Assembly: GCA_030549335.1 (NCBI GenBank)
Contig: CM060194.1
Coordinates: 17,672,171-17,736,170, forward strand
Direction of reading: 5' to 3'
Length of the DNA: 64,000 nucleotides
DNA from: Pontederia crassipes
Taxonomy: Eukaryota > Streptophyta > Magnoliopsida > Commelinales > Pontederiaceae
Shown: positions 21,887 to 32,319 of the stretch, in pieces
Position numbering within the stretch: position 1 is the first letter of the stretch
How the letters are laid out: each line of letters opens with the position of its first letter
Made by a program: the position numbers and the translations under genes
Notes under the pieces: model-generated
Seen by the model: only the letters and a program-made list of their open reading frames with translations
Told to the model about the DNA's origin: nothing
The model's database searches: none

Positions 21887-22947
21887 CAATGTTGTTAGGA
21901 CCGGACCGGACAACGACCCGGATAGGTGTCCGTTTCAAGTCGAATCCGTCGAACCGATCGGTCGGACCGGATAACAATAAAATATTATATTTAATATGAT
22001 ATACTAAATTAAGTTATTATATTTTTATTATATACATATGTCAAAATGTAATTATATAAAAGAAAAATAACAATCATAAATTTACATTTTAAGATTTGAT
22101 GTTAAAATGATTACACAGTTAACAAATTAAAATCTTATTTAATTCTATTATTATATATATATTTTCTATTCTTTAAATTTTTGTATTTCATATCTTTATT
22201 TTTTATGTTAGAAGTAACGAACAAATTTTTTTTCGAAAATATTATGACAAGATCATATATTCTACAAATAAATATGTAGTATAATTAGTGGTTAATATTA
22301 AATTTGAACTTATTATGTAAAGAAAATTCAAATTTATGTATATATATTATTATATATATAATATATTATATTAAGTCTATTATACATACAACAAAGAAGT
22401 TTGCACTATTCATCTCTAACTAATTTATTTAATATAATAAATATTATATATAATATAATAAATATATAATTAACTTATATTATAATATATATTTATGATA
22501 TTAAAAATACTGAATAGAATTATAATTCATAATTAAAGTTCAAAGTGTAACAAGCTCTAGATTAAATGAAGAGATAAAGAACAAGTAATGTATACAAACA
22601 TAGTCCCACAATGCTAATAGAAGGGAGATGGAGGTAAAGTGACAAGTATTAGTAAGGGAGAAGAGTAATGGGCCAATATCATTGTTATGGAGAAAGTTCA
22701 TCTTTGAATATTTTCTAAAATTATGAAAATAAAAAATATTTATTAACAAAAAAATATTAAAAAAATGGTTGGCCCATGAATCGCGGTTCAACCCGGTTTT
22801 GGTTGGTTCTTGCCGATTTTTCACCGGTCTGAAGCGGTTCAATCCGGTTTGATCAAGGGTCTAGTTTTGGGGCTTGGAATGGATCGTGTTAGTGGCTCAT
22901 CGACGGTTGGACCGGTCCGACCGGCCGGTCCGATCCTAATAACATTG
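21887..22947. mobile_element. hAT-like non-autonomous element with GGACCGGACCGG inverted repeats
   Basis: The left end CAATGTTGTTAGGACCGGAC and the complement of the right end CAATGTTATTAGGATCGGAC are inverted copies, and GC-rich CCGGTCCG words continue inwards on both sides. The flanks atcaatac (21879-21886) and attaatac (22948-22955) form an 8-bp duplication with one mismatch, as for hAT elements. The 1.06-kb body is extremely AT-rich (TATATA tracts) and non-coding. It lies between fragments of the TGATGCA LTR element. Confidence 0.72.
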
Positions 22948-22955
22948 ATTAATAC

Positions 22956-23150
22956 TATTATGTGACATATTGATATTTACGAGGTTATTCAAGAAAGACA
23001 TGTTTGAGACTTAGGAGTTTCGTAAGGTTGAGTATTGCAAGATACTTGGTGTAAAAAATGGTGTGAGAAAAAGTATTAGTTCTATAACAAAGCATTTTCA
23101 TTATTTGAATTTTTCTTTAGGACAAGCAAACTAATTAACTTGGAGGAATT
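22956..23150 (+). other. 3' end of a retrotransposon internal region with polypurine tract
   Basis: The sequence AGGACAAGCAAAC...AACTTGGAGGAATT directly precedes the LTR at 23151. This AGGACAAGCAAA...TTGGGGGAATT arrangement is the usual context of the polypurine tract in several plant gypsy elements, so the LTR at 23151 is a 3' LTR of a truncated element and not a solo LTR. Confidence 0.55.
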
Positions 23151-24614
23151 TGATGCATGAACAATTTTGCTCTTTTCACTATTATTTGATATCATTTTAG
23201 GAATATTTAATTATATTTTAATGTTTATATTTTATAATTAATTTCTACCTACATTCGTTTTGATTCGATGTAGGAACACTAAAGGATAAGAGTTTTGGAA
23301 GCAAGAAAAGTTAAAATTCAATTAAAAAATAAGTCAGAATGGACTCCAAGGTTCGCTAGCATGAAAAGTTTTCATGGGCGTGAATGAATTGAGAAAAGAG
23401 GCTTGATAGTCGATTCACAAGTCACTATGAGAAGTGTGAAGAATCTGTCATGGGTGTGAATGCTAATATCATGAGTGTGAAAAATCTATCATATGTCTGA
23501 AAGTTAATATCATGGATATGAAGAATCTATAATGGATGTGAAGGATGTCTCGCATATCAACTATCACAACCATGAAGTTGTTTGCTACATCCATGACAAA
23601 TTGAACTATATCATTTGTTCTATCATGGCCATGAAGAGATCTGTAACAACCCCGACAAAAAAATTGCATAAGAGGTTACTTATTTTTCACGATTGTGAAT
23701 CCTAATGTTGATTCACGATTGTGAATCACATGAGGATAATTTTTTTAAGATAGATTTTTATCAAAATATCGGTTAAAAGTCAGCTCTCATATTTTGTCAC
23801 ATGAGAAAGTTGTAAAAGGAGATAAAAAAAACACCCTAGAAGGGGATTCCCTTGTGAATTAATTTCAAATACAAGAAGAGAATTGTTTGAGAGCCGAGAA
23901 GGAAGAAAGTTTGGGTAATACAACAAAGATCTACCGAATTGAAGAGAGCACACGCTCATCCCATTTAGTCGCATTCTTTTCTTCTTTTTCTGAATTTTTT
24001 TAAGAAAATTGTTATTACTTTTATTAGATTACTTCTTTATTAGGTCCATCCTAGTTGAAACCTATATATTTATTAGATTCTTCCTTATTACTGAATTCTT
24101 TTGAATAATTAATAGTATACATGTTCATTTTAATGTTTTCATTTGATATCACGATTGATGATTTGTTTGCTATATGAGAAGAAATAGTTGGTTTCCTAAT
24201 AGTTTGTAGCTTTGATATTATTGCATACATGTTATACTTTGAAAAATCAAAATAAACCTAATTTGTGGAGATATTAAGGTGACTTGAGAAAAATCTTAAT
24301 CACAATTTTGATTGAATGTACATTTTTTATTAATTGGACAAATTAAAAAATGAAAGAGTTAATCTATTCTCAAATACTAGTTAATTAGTCTTTATGAATA
24401 CCTTATTATTGATTAAAGTAATTCTAAACCATATCTACCTTGTGATATAGGAAATCTCTTTCCATGTAAGATAGGATTGAATATATCTCTTACGAATTAT
24501 TTAGTACAAATGACTCCAATCGATTTCAATGGCACAAGTCCACAAATTCAATTAATAAAATGAATGAAACTTTATAATCTTGACTTCATGCTTATTGACA
24601 ATTGTACAGTTGCA
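23151..24614 (+). repeat. TGATGCA-family 3' LTR
   Basis: Begins TGATGCATGAAC and ends near ...ACAGTTGCA (24614). It shares with the intact solo LTR at 47950-49241 the AAGGTGACTTGAGAAA segment (24268; 48817) and a GAAACTTTATA/GATACTTTATA segment close to the end. The middle (23380-23700) has a degenerate repeat of TCATGGGTGTGAATG-like units. The end position is uncertain by a few bases. Confidence 0.7.
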
Positions 24615-24649
24615 ATTATCCAGAGTGGCCATCTAGTTGGAAGTATTTT

Positions 24650-24905
24650 TTATATTGATGTCTCAATGTAGAAGCAACCGTAGGGACTTTGCACAACTGT
24701 GTCTCAATGTTAGCAATACTTGATGATAGAGTATTCTCCTTGGAGTCACTATTAGAAGGAGTATCTGGTATAGCTGGTCTCTCTACAATACAAATGTTGG
24801 GAGGCTCAAGAGCAGATGGTCATTCCCTTTCTAATCTACGAGGAGGGGCTTTTCATTTCCTTTTACCTTTTCCTCAGACAAAGAAAAACGTTTGTATATA
24901 AGAAC
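24650..24905 (-). pseudogene. Downstream coding remnant of the large CACTA
   Basis: The minus strand has a run of about 60 codons without stops (reading ...PPNICIVERPAIPDTPSN...) ending at a stop near 24634. A basic, Arg/Lys-rich stretch lies just upstream of it in coding order. Its place downstream of TNP2 on the same strand fits a second CACTA protein or the tail of the transposase gene. I do not recognise a domain, so the assignment rests on position. Confidence 0.4.
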
Positions 24906-25315
24906 TATTTGTCAAATAATTATTTTATAATATAATTATTGAATTGAACATAATATTTGTGTCATAGTTAACACACTAATAATTTGGATTTTGTCTACTC
25001 ATTGTGTCACATCTTCTTTTAATCAAATGATATACAGAAGCGGAGAACCAATTTCTAATGTCCAAAGGCTAAACAGATTAATAATAATATTAAGATATGA
25101 AAATTTATTCTTGAAATTTTGTACCGATGGATGCTCTTATGATTGAAAATACATTCACGAGAAGGTAAAAAGATTGAATATGAATAATTCTCATGATCTT
25201 GCGAAAATATTTGTAAGGGAAATATTTTTCTGGCGAACTTGTATATGAAATTAAAGCAATGGTTTTTCTTACTCCATCGAATGGCAATTGTAGGTTCGAT
25301 GACTTAGAGACATCA

Positions 25316-27331
25316 TGTAACAACCAAAAAAAGATAAAAAAAAGAAAAATAAAACGTGATGGACCACACGGTTAGAAAAAAAAAAAGATAAAAGCCAAAT
25401 CCAAATTTCATTCAAAGTTAGGAAAGGGATAAAATCTGATCACATTAAATCATATTTGGAGAGGAGATTAGTGTAAGATAAGACAGAAGTTGGTTAAAAC
25501 CCTTTTCCCTCAAAAACTCATGACCCTCTCCCTGTTTTCTGCCTCCCTCGCGTTCTTCGTCGTGCGTGAGCAGAATAGGAGCAGCCGTCGTTGTTCTTGG
25601 TACCAGGGTAGGCAGACTCTCCCTCTCTTCCCTCCTAATCTGATATGTTCATTTCTCCCTCACGTTGCTCTCTGCACCAACTGGATTGCAGGCAGCGAAG
25701 GAGAAGAACAGGGTTAAACCGAGAGGAAGCAGGGGCGGATTCAAGCGGACTTCTAACAAATCAAAGCTAGGATTATCGTGAATAGGTGGGTGAATCGAAA
25801 TCACTTTGCATGACCCCTGAATAACGTTAAAACATGCCCTAATCGTACAAGTAAAGAAGTAGAGGAAAAGATGGTTCACGTTCTTTGTTTTCCCTTGCAT
25901 GATTTTCTTGAATTCTTTGATTGATTGATTGAATTGCATGCATAATTCAATTCTTATTGTTCTGTTGTTGGGTGATTGATCTGTTAGGAGATAGGAATTA
26001 GGTTAGGTTGAGATTGCATTGAAAAATTGATGAAATTCGAAAGTTTCATAATTTTCTGGACGCCGACCGGTCGACCGGCCCTTATGCATCGCGGCAACCA
26101 GTCGACCGATAACTTGCATACAGCCTCTTTCTGCACATGTCAACCGATCGACCGATCCCTGTCATCGGTCGACGGATCCTTACCCATCAGGTCGACCGTT
26201 CAACTGAACGGGTCGACCGACCTAACTAATACCCAAGTTGACCTACCGGTCGACCGATCTTAACAGACCGGTCGACCGACCTGCAGACAACCGGTCGACC
26301 GTTCTCGTGAACCGGTCGACCGATTCCCCAAAAAATCTTTTATTATATTTATTAATTATTCTTCTTTTATCCAGATATTATATATATGTGATTGATTCCA
26401 TTGTCTGACCCCACAGAGAACTCTCACTGATTTACGTGATTTACTCCCTTATTGATTTATTTCGCATTGATCTTATTGTATCCATGAAATCAAGAACAAA
26501 GAGTCACAAGTTGTTAAAAGCAATTAATAAGTTCAGATGAAAGATTAATGATGGGTTGCCAGTCCAAGACAAGTGCATCAAGATAAGGGTTGCTCCCTTG
26601 GTCATGGTTTGATCACCCATTGATCCGCACAAGGCCGTATTGTTTGCTGGGCATACCCCAAGAATTAAAGGCACTCAAAGTCACCTTGATTGTTAATTAA
26701 TAACCAAGATCAAGAAGCATGTTCAAGTAAAGTCAAGTCAAGCTACTGTCATGATTTTCAAGTATGCTATAAGCTCATTTTTATTAATCATCATGTTACC
26801 CTCCTGATTCATGATATCCTCTGATCTTATTCTTATTATGATCCATGATACTGACATGTTATCTTTCACGTTCAAGTTAAGCATGATTATTTACCGCTGA
26901 TTATTATATTTATGTCATGCACTGTATATCATGTGGTTCCCCACTAGGCTGTAAAGCTTACGGGAGGACCTCCTCCCCTGTATCTGATTTCCACAGGGCC
27001 AGGTTAGTGACGTGGTGGAGTAGGCATGTGCTGATGAAGCTCTAGCGATAGGACAGCACATGAACCATAGGATTTCTTAGTGTTTATTAGTTTCAATTAC
27101 CTTCCGCATTTTAGAATCATGATGTAAAACTTATTTTATTTTCTTAGCAATGATATAGCCACTTTTTAGACTTCCGCATATTTAGGTTATCCTCCTTTAT
27201 TTTATTATTTTTCCCTGACGTGTCTCAGTTCTTGACTGAGATATGGTCAATATTATGGTCAAGTATAGCATGCCGTAGCGCCTTCAGGTTGGTCTTCGCC
27301 ACGTGGCGGGGGTCGATTTGGGGGTGTTACA
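25316..27331 (+). repeat. Gypsy-1 5' LTR (2016 bp)
   Basis: TGTAACAACC...GGGGGTGTTACA. It holds the GGTCGACC palindrome array (26062-26325). The open frames in it (25490-25717, 25649-25939, 26027-26263) recur at the same place in the 3' LTR and have no domain; they are LTR sequence, not genes. Confidence 0.95.
26062..26325. repeat. CCGGTCGACCGG palindrome array, 5' LTR
   Basis: Ten or more copies of ACCGGTCGACCG-like palindromes, at 20-30 bp spacing, several of them perfect (CCGGTCGACCGG). The 3' part is organised in 22-bp units (accggtcgaccgacctgcag then aaccggtcgaccgttctcgt). Confidence 0.9.
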
Positions 27332-27335
27332 TTTA

Positions 27336-27352
27336 TGGTATTAGAGCCTAAA
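27336..27352 (+). promoter_or_regulatory. Gypsy-1 primer-binding site
   Basis: TGGTATTAGAGCCTAAA lies four bases after the 5' LTR. It matches the initiator-Met primer site TGGTATCAGAGCC with one change (C to T) in the first 13 bases. Confidence 0.85.
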
Positions 27353-27522
27353 GTCAGGACTCTCTTGCCGTCCTAGTGTATAGTATAGTATGGTATTAGT
27401 TCATGTGCTATGCCCGAGCAGTCACCACACCCTCCACCGAAAAGCACTGTAAGTTAAGTTAATGTTTATGTTAAGTTATTATTTACTGATGCATGACTTT
27501 ATTTCATGATTAGAGGATAAGC

Positions 27523-28690
27523 ATGTCACGACGATCAGAGCAGATGGCCAGGGCGGATCGAAATATTTATAAGGCATCGGAAGGCCCACTTTCTGAGATG
27601 GAGGCCCAGCCGGGTCGCGGACGTGGCCGTGGCCGAGGCCGTGCGCCAAGCCGCAGACGAGATAGAGGCCGCGCAGCCAGAGCAGCATTAGAGGAGCACG
27701 TTAATGAGTTTGCTCCACCTGAGGGCAGTCAGGCTGGAGACAGTCCGCCGGCGTCTAGACGCCGCAATTAGGGAGCACGCCATGAGGCATCTGAGGACAC
27801 CATTCAAGCCTTCCTGAAACTTCATCTGCCTCAGTATGATGGGAAGACGGACTTTTTCAAGGCCGAAGAGTGGATAGAGACCATGGACCGCATCTTCAAA
27901 CTGATGAGGTGCGTTGATGGACGTAAAGTCTTGTATGCCACTTACATGCTTATTGGTACTGCTATGGGCTGGTGGAAGACTACAAGAGCCACAAGGTTCA
28001 GAGGATTGAAGGAAGAGGATATTGCTTGGAATGAATTCAAGAATGCTTTTATAACTCGCTACACTCCTGAGCATGATCGCATCAATAAGCAAGAGGAGTT
28101 CCTGCAACTGCAGCAGGGGACTATGTCTGTGGCAGATTACCACACTCAGTTCATCTAGCTGGAGCAGTATTGCCCAATGTCATTTGAGGGGCGCATTCGG
28201 GCTAACAAGTTTATCAATGGGCTGCAGCAGGCACTGAAGACTGAAGTCCTGTCTAGGAATTGTGAAGATCTAGAGAAGGTTGTGAGGTTGGCCACACGTA
28301 TGGAAAAGGATCAAGCTGAACGCAAGGCCAAAGCTCCAGCCAAAGCAATAGATCAGCCCAGGCCTCGAACGGATGATCAGCGACCAATTAGGAGGAACGA
28401 CCGTCGTGATCGCCGTTTCAGGCCATACTAGCAGAGAGAAGCTCCAAGACAGGCTCAAGCTCAACCACGCCCTGCGCCAATGCAAGCACAGCCACTGAGA
28501 CAACTGCCGCCACCACCGCGCCAGCCAAGAAGCCATTATGTCCTCATTTTGGCCGTCACCATGATGGAAAGTGTCGTAGGCTGAACGGCTCCTGCATTCA
28601 GTGTGGACAGTTCGAGCACTTTATCCGAAACTGCCCACAGGCTGCTAGAGGAGGTCGAGAGAACTGGGCAGCAGGAGGTGCGAACCCCGT
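27523..28690 (+). pseudogene. Gypsy-1 gag segment
   Basis: Capsid-type segment (retrotrans_gag family) with the conserved WWKTT-RATRF and FKNAFITRYTP surroundings, then an Arg/Gln/Pro-rich linker and a CCHC knuckle (C-IQ-C-GQFE-H-FIRN-C). Stops at 27769, 28156 and 28429 and a shift of frame before the knuckle break it. Confidence 0.9.
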
Positions 28691-28691
28691 T

Positions 28692-29084
28692 GTGCAAGGT
28701 CGTGTGCACAACTTAGAAGCAGAAGCAGCCCAGAATGACAATGATGTCATTAGAGGTACTCTCCCTATCGCCAATATGTCTGCTACTATTCTATTTGACT
28801 CTGGGGCTACACACTCGTTTATTTCGGAGTCGTGTGCCCAAACCTTGGGTTTATCTCTTAAGCAGATGCCCCATGCTATGCGGGTGAGTACACCTATGGG
28901 TACTCTCTATGCTGCTAGGTACCTTCCCAATGTACCTGTCAATGTAGAAAAGAAGAACTTTTCTACAGACCTCATAGTCATCCCCATGGTGGATTACGAT
29001 ATTATCTTGGGGATGGACTTGCTTTCATATCACGACGCACCCATGCACTGTAAACAGAAGAAGATCGTTATAGGGAGGCAGTGA
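28692..29084 (+). pseudogene. Gypsy-1 aspartic protease segment
   Basis: An open piece of 130 residues with the active-site triad context LFDSGATHSFIS and the flap/ILGMD motif (DYDIILGMDLLS) typical of retropepsin-like (RVP_2) proteases that process the polyprotein. It ends at a TGA (29082-29084); reverse-transcriptase sequence continues in another frame. Confidence 0.9.
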
Positions 29085-29229
29085 TCAGAGGCACTCCATC
29101 AACAAGGAACAAGGTCATTGTCTCAGCGATCAAAGCACAGAAGTTGTTGCAGAAAGGATGCTGTGGGTACTTGGCTAGTGTGGTCAAGACGGATGCACCT
29201 GTCGCTGAGCTCCAACAGATAGATGTGGT

Positions 29230-30720
29230 GTGAGAGTTCCCAGATGTGTTTCCTGAGGACACATCCGGACTACCATCGAAACGGGAAATCGACTTTAAAA
29301 TAGAGCTCCTCCCTGGGACTGCACCCATATCTAAAGCACCCTACCGCATGGCACCTACTGAAATGCAGGAACTGAAGAAGCAGATATAGGAGCTACTGGA
29401 CAAGGGATTCATCAGACCAAACGTCTCATCCTGGGGTGCACCAATCTTGTTTGTCAAGAAAAAGGATGGCTCCATGCGGCTCTGCATCGACTATAGGATG
29501 CTCAATAAAGTGACAGTGAAGAATAAGTACCCCCTGCCTCGGATAGATGACCTTTTTGATCAGCTATCAAAAGCATCGGTGTTCTCTAAGATAGACTTGT
29601 GTAGTGGCTACCATCAGCTGAGAGTGGCCGAAGCGGACATACCGAAAACTGCTTTTCGGTCAAGATATGGCCACTACGAGTTCTTGGTCATGCCATTTGG
29701 ACTGAGAACGCTCCTGCCGCATTCATGAACTTAATAAACAGGATCTTCCGACCATACTTAGACCAGTTTGTCATCGTGTTCGTGGATGACATTCTGATAT
29801 ATTCTTCCAGTCTAGAGTAACATCGAGAGCATCTCATGATAGTATTGGAGACCCTAAGACAGCATAAGCTTTATGGCAAGTTTTCAAAGTGTGAATTCTG
29901 GCTGAAGGAGATCATGTTCTTGGGACACATAGTCTCCAAGAAGGGCATTGTAGTAGACCCCGCAAAAGTGGAGGCGATGACGAATTGGACAAGACCGAAG
30001 AATGCTACTGAGATTCGCAGCTTTCTTGGCTTGGCAGGGTACTATAGGAGGTTTATCAGGGACTTTTCTAAGATTGCTGCACCCCTAACGAATCTCACAA
30101 AGAAGACAGAAAAGTTTTTATGGACAGACAAGTGTGAGCAAAGTTTTCAAACTCTGAAGGACCGTTTGACTTCGGCACTGATTCTCACCATACCGACAAG
30201 CAGAGGAGGTTTTGTGATCTACAGTGATGCATGTGGGACAGGATTGGGCTGTGTACTGATGCAACACGGCAAGGTAGTGGCCTATGCTTCTTGGCAGCTA
30301 AAGAAGCATGAGGTGAACTACCCCACACATGATCTGAAATTGGCGACGGTGGTCTTTGCTCTGAAGATCTGGAGGCATTATTTGTATGGAGAGACATTCG
30401 AGATCTTCACCGACCACAAGAGCCTCAAGTACATCTTCGATCAGAGGGATCTTAACATGAGGCAACGACGATGGCTTGAGCTCCTCAAAGATTATGAATT
30501 TTCTATCAATTACCATCCGGGTAAAGCAAATTTAGTTGCCGATGCACTCAGCAGAAAATGGAAAGGCTCACTAGCCTATATGAGGCTACGCGAGTATGAG
30601 ATGCTGAATGAGATTGAGCAGCGGTGTCCCAAGCTGGGCAATAATGGAGCGCTATGGATGATGCATCAGATGAAGCCCAGCCTAATTGACAGGATTATAG
30701 CAGCTCAGAAAGTAGATCCT
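29230..30720 (+). pseudogene. Gypsy-1 reverse transcriptase and RNase H segment
   Basis: The RT begins with the EFPDVFPED region, followed by [27 protein letters not shown] and a FVDD active site (normally Y/F-VDD). The connection has [14 protein letters not shown]. RNase H has the first Asp in [19 protein letters not shown] and a C-terminal ADALSRK. Disabling changes: stops at 29231, 29387 and 29818 and a one-base deletion near 29706. From 29836 to 31092 one frame of 418 residues is open. Confidence 0.92.
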
Positions 30721-30723
30721 GAG

Positions 30724-30876
30724 TTGCCGTATGGATCCATCGTCGCGTCGCTTCGCTGCTCTTTTCCTGCTCTCCCTTTCTTTAAAAAGGGCTTGGCTAG
30801 ACCCACCCACCGGTATGGGCCAGAGCGGTTACATCAGAGAAAGTCGTTTTCCCCCTTGAGCAAGGGCGGAATACAG
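30724..30876 (+). other. 153-bp in-frame insertion in Gypsy-1 pol
   Basis: Gypsy-2 runs directly from the AQAQDLE region into YAKMLERCQ; the equivalent Gypsy-1 sequence AQKVDPE...YQKVLKRCQ is separated by 51 extra codons. The insert starts TTGCCGTATGGATCC and ends GGCGGAATACAG, is GC-richer, contains no stop and has a composition unlike the element. No clear duplication flanks it. It looks like captured foreign DNA, perhaps organellar. Confidence 0.7.
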
Positions 30877-30899
30877 TATCAGAAGGTTCTGAAGAGGTG

Positions 30900-31868
30900 C
30901 CAGAATGAACCAGCGGATTTTCAGATCTCTGCAGATGGAGGGATTAGATATCGGGACAGGTTGTGGATTCCCACTGACGCTGATGTCCGACGAGAGGTAC
31001 TGGATGAGTGCCACAAGTCGGAGTTCGCTATCCACCCAGTAGCACCAAGATGTATAAGGATGTCCAGCGCAGCTACTGGTGGCCGGACATGAAAAGAGAG
31101 ATAACGAAATATGTGTCCCGATGCCTAGTGTGCCAGTAAGTCAAGATTGAGCATCAGCGACCCTATGGCAAGTTGAAGCCATTGGAAATTCCACAATGGA
31201 AGTGGGATAAGATTACTATGGACTTTGTGTCCAACTTGTCTAGGACTAAGAAGGGGCATGATGCCATATGGGTGGTCATGGATCGTTTCACGAAGGCGGC
31301 ACACTTTATTTCAATCCGATGGAAACAATCAGTGGAGAGTCTGCTAGACTTGTATGTGAGAGAAGTAGTCAGACTCCATGATATTCTAGAGTCCATAGTT
31401 TCTGATCGAGACCCCAGATTCACTGCTAGATTCTGGAGGAGCATGCTGGAAGCCTTTGGTACAAGGCTTAATTTTAGCACCGCATTTCACCTTCAGACGG
31501 ATGGACAGTCTGAGAGGACCATTCAGACACTAGAAGACATGTTAAGGGCTTGCGCACTAGATTGGCAGGGCAGTTGGGATGAGCATATTCATCTGATTGA
31601 ATTTGCCTATAACAACAGCTACCATTCTAGTATTGGTATGACACCCTTTGAGGCCCTGTATGGACGATCTTGCCGTTCACCTGCCCACTGGAGTGAAGTA
31701 GGCGAGGAAAAGATCATGAGTAAGGAAGAAGTGAAAGAAGCAGCGGAATATGCTGAAAAGATAGAATTGATTAAGCAAAGGATGAAGACTGCTCAAGGAA
31801 GGCAAAAGAGTTATGCTAACAAAGGCAGACGAGAGCAGATCTTCCAAGCGGGGATCAAGTTCTTCTGA
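30900..31868 (+). pseudogene. Gypsy-1 integrase segment
   Basis: Zinc-binding region followed by the DDE core: DRFTKAAHFIS (first Asp region), SDRDPRFTARFW (second Asp) and the TDGQSERTIQTLEDMLRAC region containing the catalytic Glu, then the GKR-like C-terminal region. A frameshift near 31045, a TAA at 31137 and a frameshift near 31850 break it. The integrase would insert the cDNA copy into the host genome. Confidence 0.9.
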
Positions 31869-31879
31869 AGGTATCTCCT

Positions 31880-32278
31880 ATGAAAGGAATAATGAGATTC
31901 AGCAAGCGAGGAAAGCTCAGTCCTCGCTATGTAGGCCCCTTCGAGATACTCGAGCTGGTAGGCGAGGCAGCATGCAAACTGGCTCTACCCCCATCTTATG
32001 GGAGAGTGCACAATGTATTCCATGTATCCAGGCTCAAGAAGTACAAGCACGATGCTGCAAATGTTCTAAGGATAGAGGAGCCAGATATAGTTGCAGACTT
32101 GACCTTCGTTGAGTATCCAACGCATATAGTGGATCGCAAAATGCAACGCTAGAAGAACAAGGATGTCCCCATGGTCAGAGTAGCTTGGCGTCACCACCAA
32201 GGCGATGATGCAACATGGGAGCTCGAGTCAGAAATGCACCAAGAATTTCCTCATCTTTTCGGTAAGCCCTCTACTTAG
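31880..32278 (+). pseudogene. Gypsy-1 integrase C-terminus with chromodomain-like tail
   Basis: It reads [14 protein letters not shown] and [17 protein letters not shown] (standard chromovirus integrase end) and then, after a TAG at 32150, VRVAWRHHQGDDATWELES. The last part corresponds to the chromodomain position in Tekay/Del chromoviruses, which directs integration into heterochromatin. Aromatic residues W-RHHQ-D-ATWE are retained. Confidence 0.8.
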
Positions 32279-32305
32279 TGCAAAATTCGAGAACAAATTT
32301 TCTTT

Positions 32306-32319
32306 TAAGGGGGTAAGAA
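32306..32319 (+). promoter_or_regulatory. Gypsy-1 polypurine tract
   Basis: AAGGGGGTAAGAA immediately before the 3' LTR; primer site for second-strand cDNA synthesis. Confidence 0.8.

Larger units (their letters stand above)
27523..32278 (+). pseudogene. Gypsy-1 gag-pol polyprotein, multiply broken
   Basis: Would encode capsid, protease, reverse transcriptase, RNase H and integrase. It starts MSRRSEQMARADRN at 27523 with a Gly-Arg repeat (GRGRGRGRGR). The capsid is 27780-28430, the CCHC knuckle CIQCGQFEHFIRNC is at 28593-28634, the protease LFDSGATHSFIS is near 28790, the reverse transcriptase has FVDD near 29780, and RNase H ends with ADALSRK (30539-30559). The integrase region has DRFTKAAHF (31279) and TDGQSERTIQT (31498), and the chromodomain-like end is 32150-32278. 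In-frame stops lie at 27769, 28156, 28429, 29231, 29387, 29818, 31137 and 32150, frameshifts near 28436, 29084, 29706, 31045 and 31850, and an in-frame 153-bp insertion at 30724-30876. Several stops are CAG, CAA or CGA codons changed by one C-to-T step. The copy cannot make a full polyprotein. Confidence 0.93.

Noticed and set aside
24689-24901. 70-residue plus-strand frame as a gene
   Set aside because: The opposite strand, in line with the CACTA transposase, is a better coding candidate.
25490-26263. Three small frames (75, 96 and 78 residues) as genes
   Set aside because: They recur at the same offsets in the 3' LTR and are LTR sequence.
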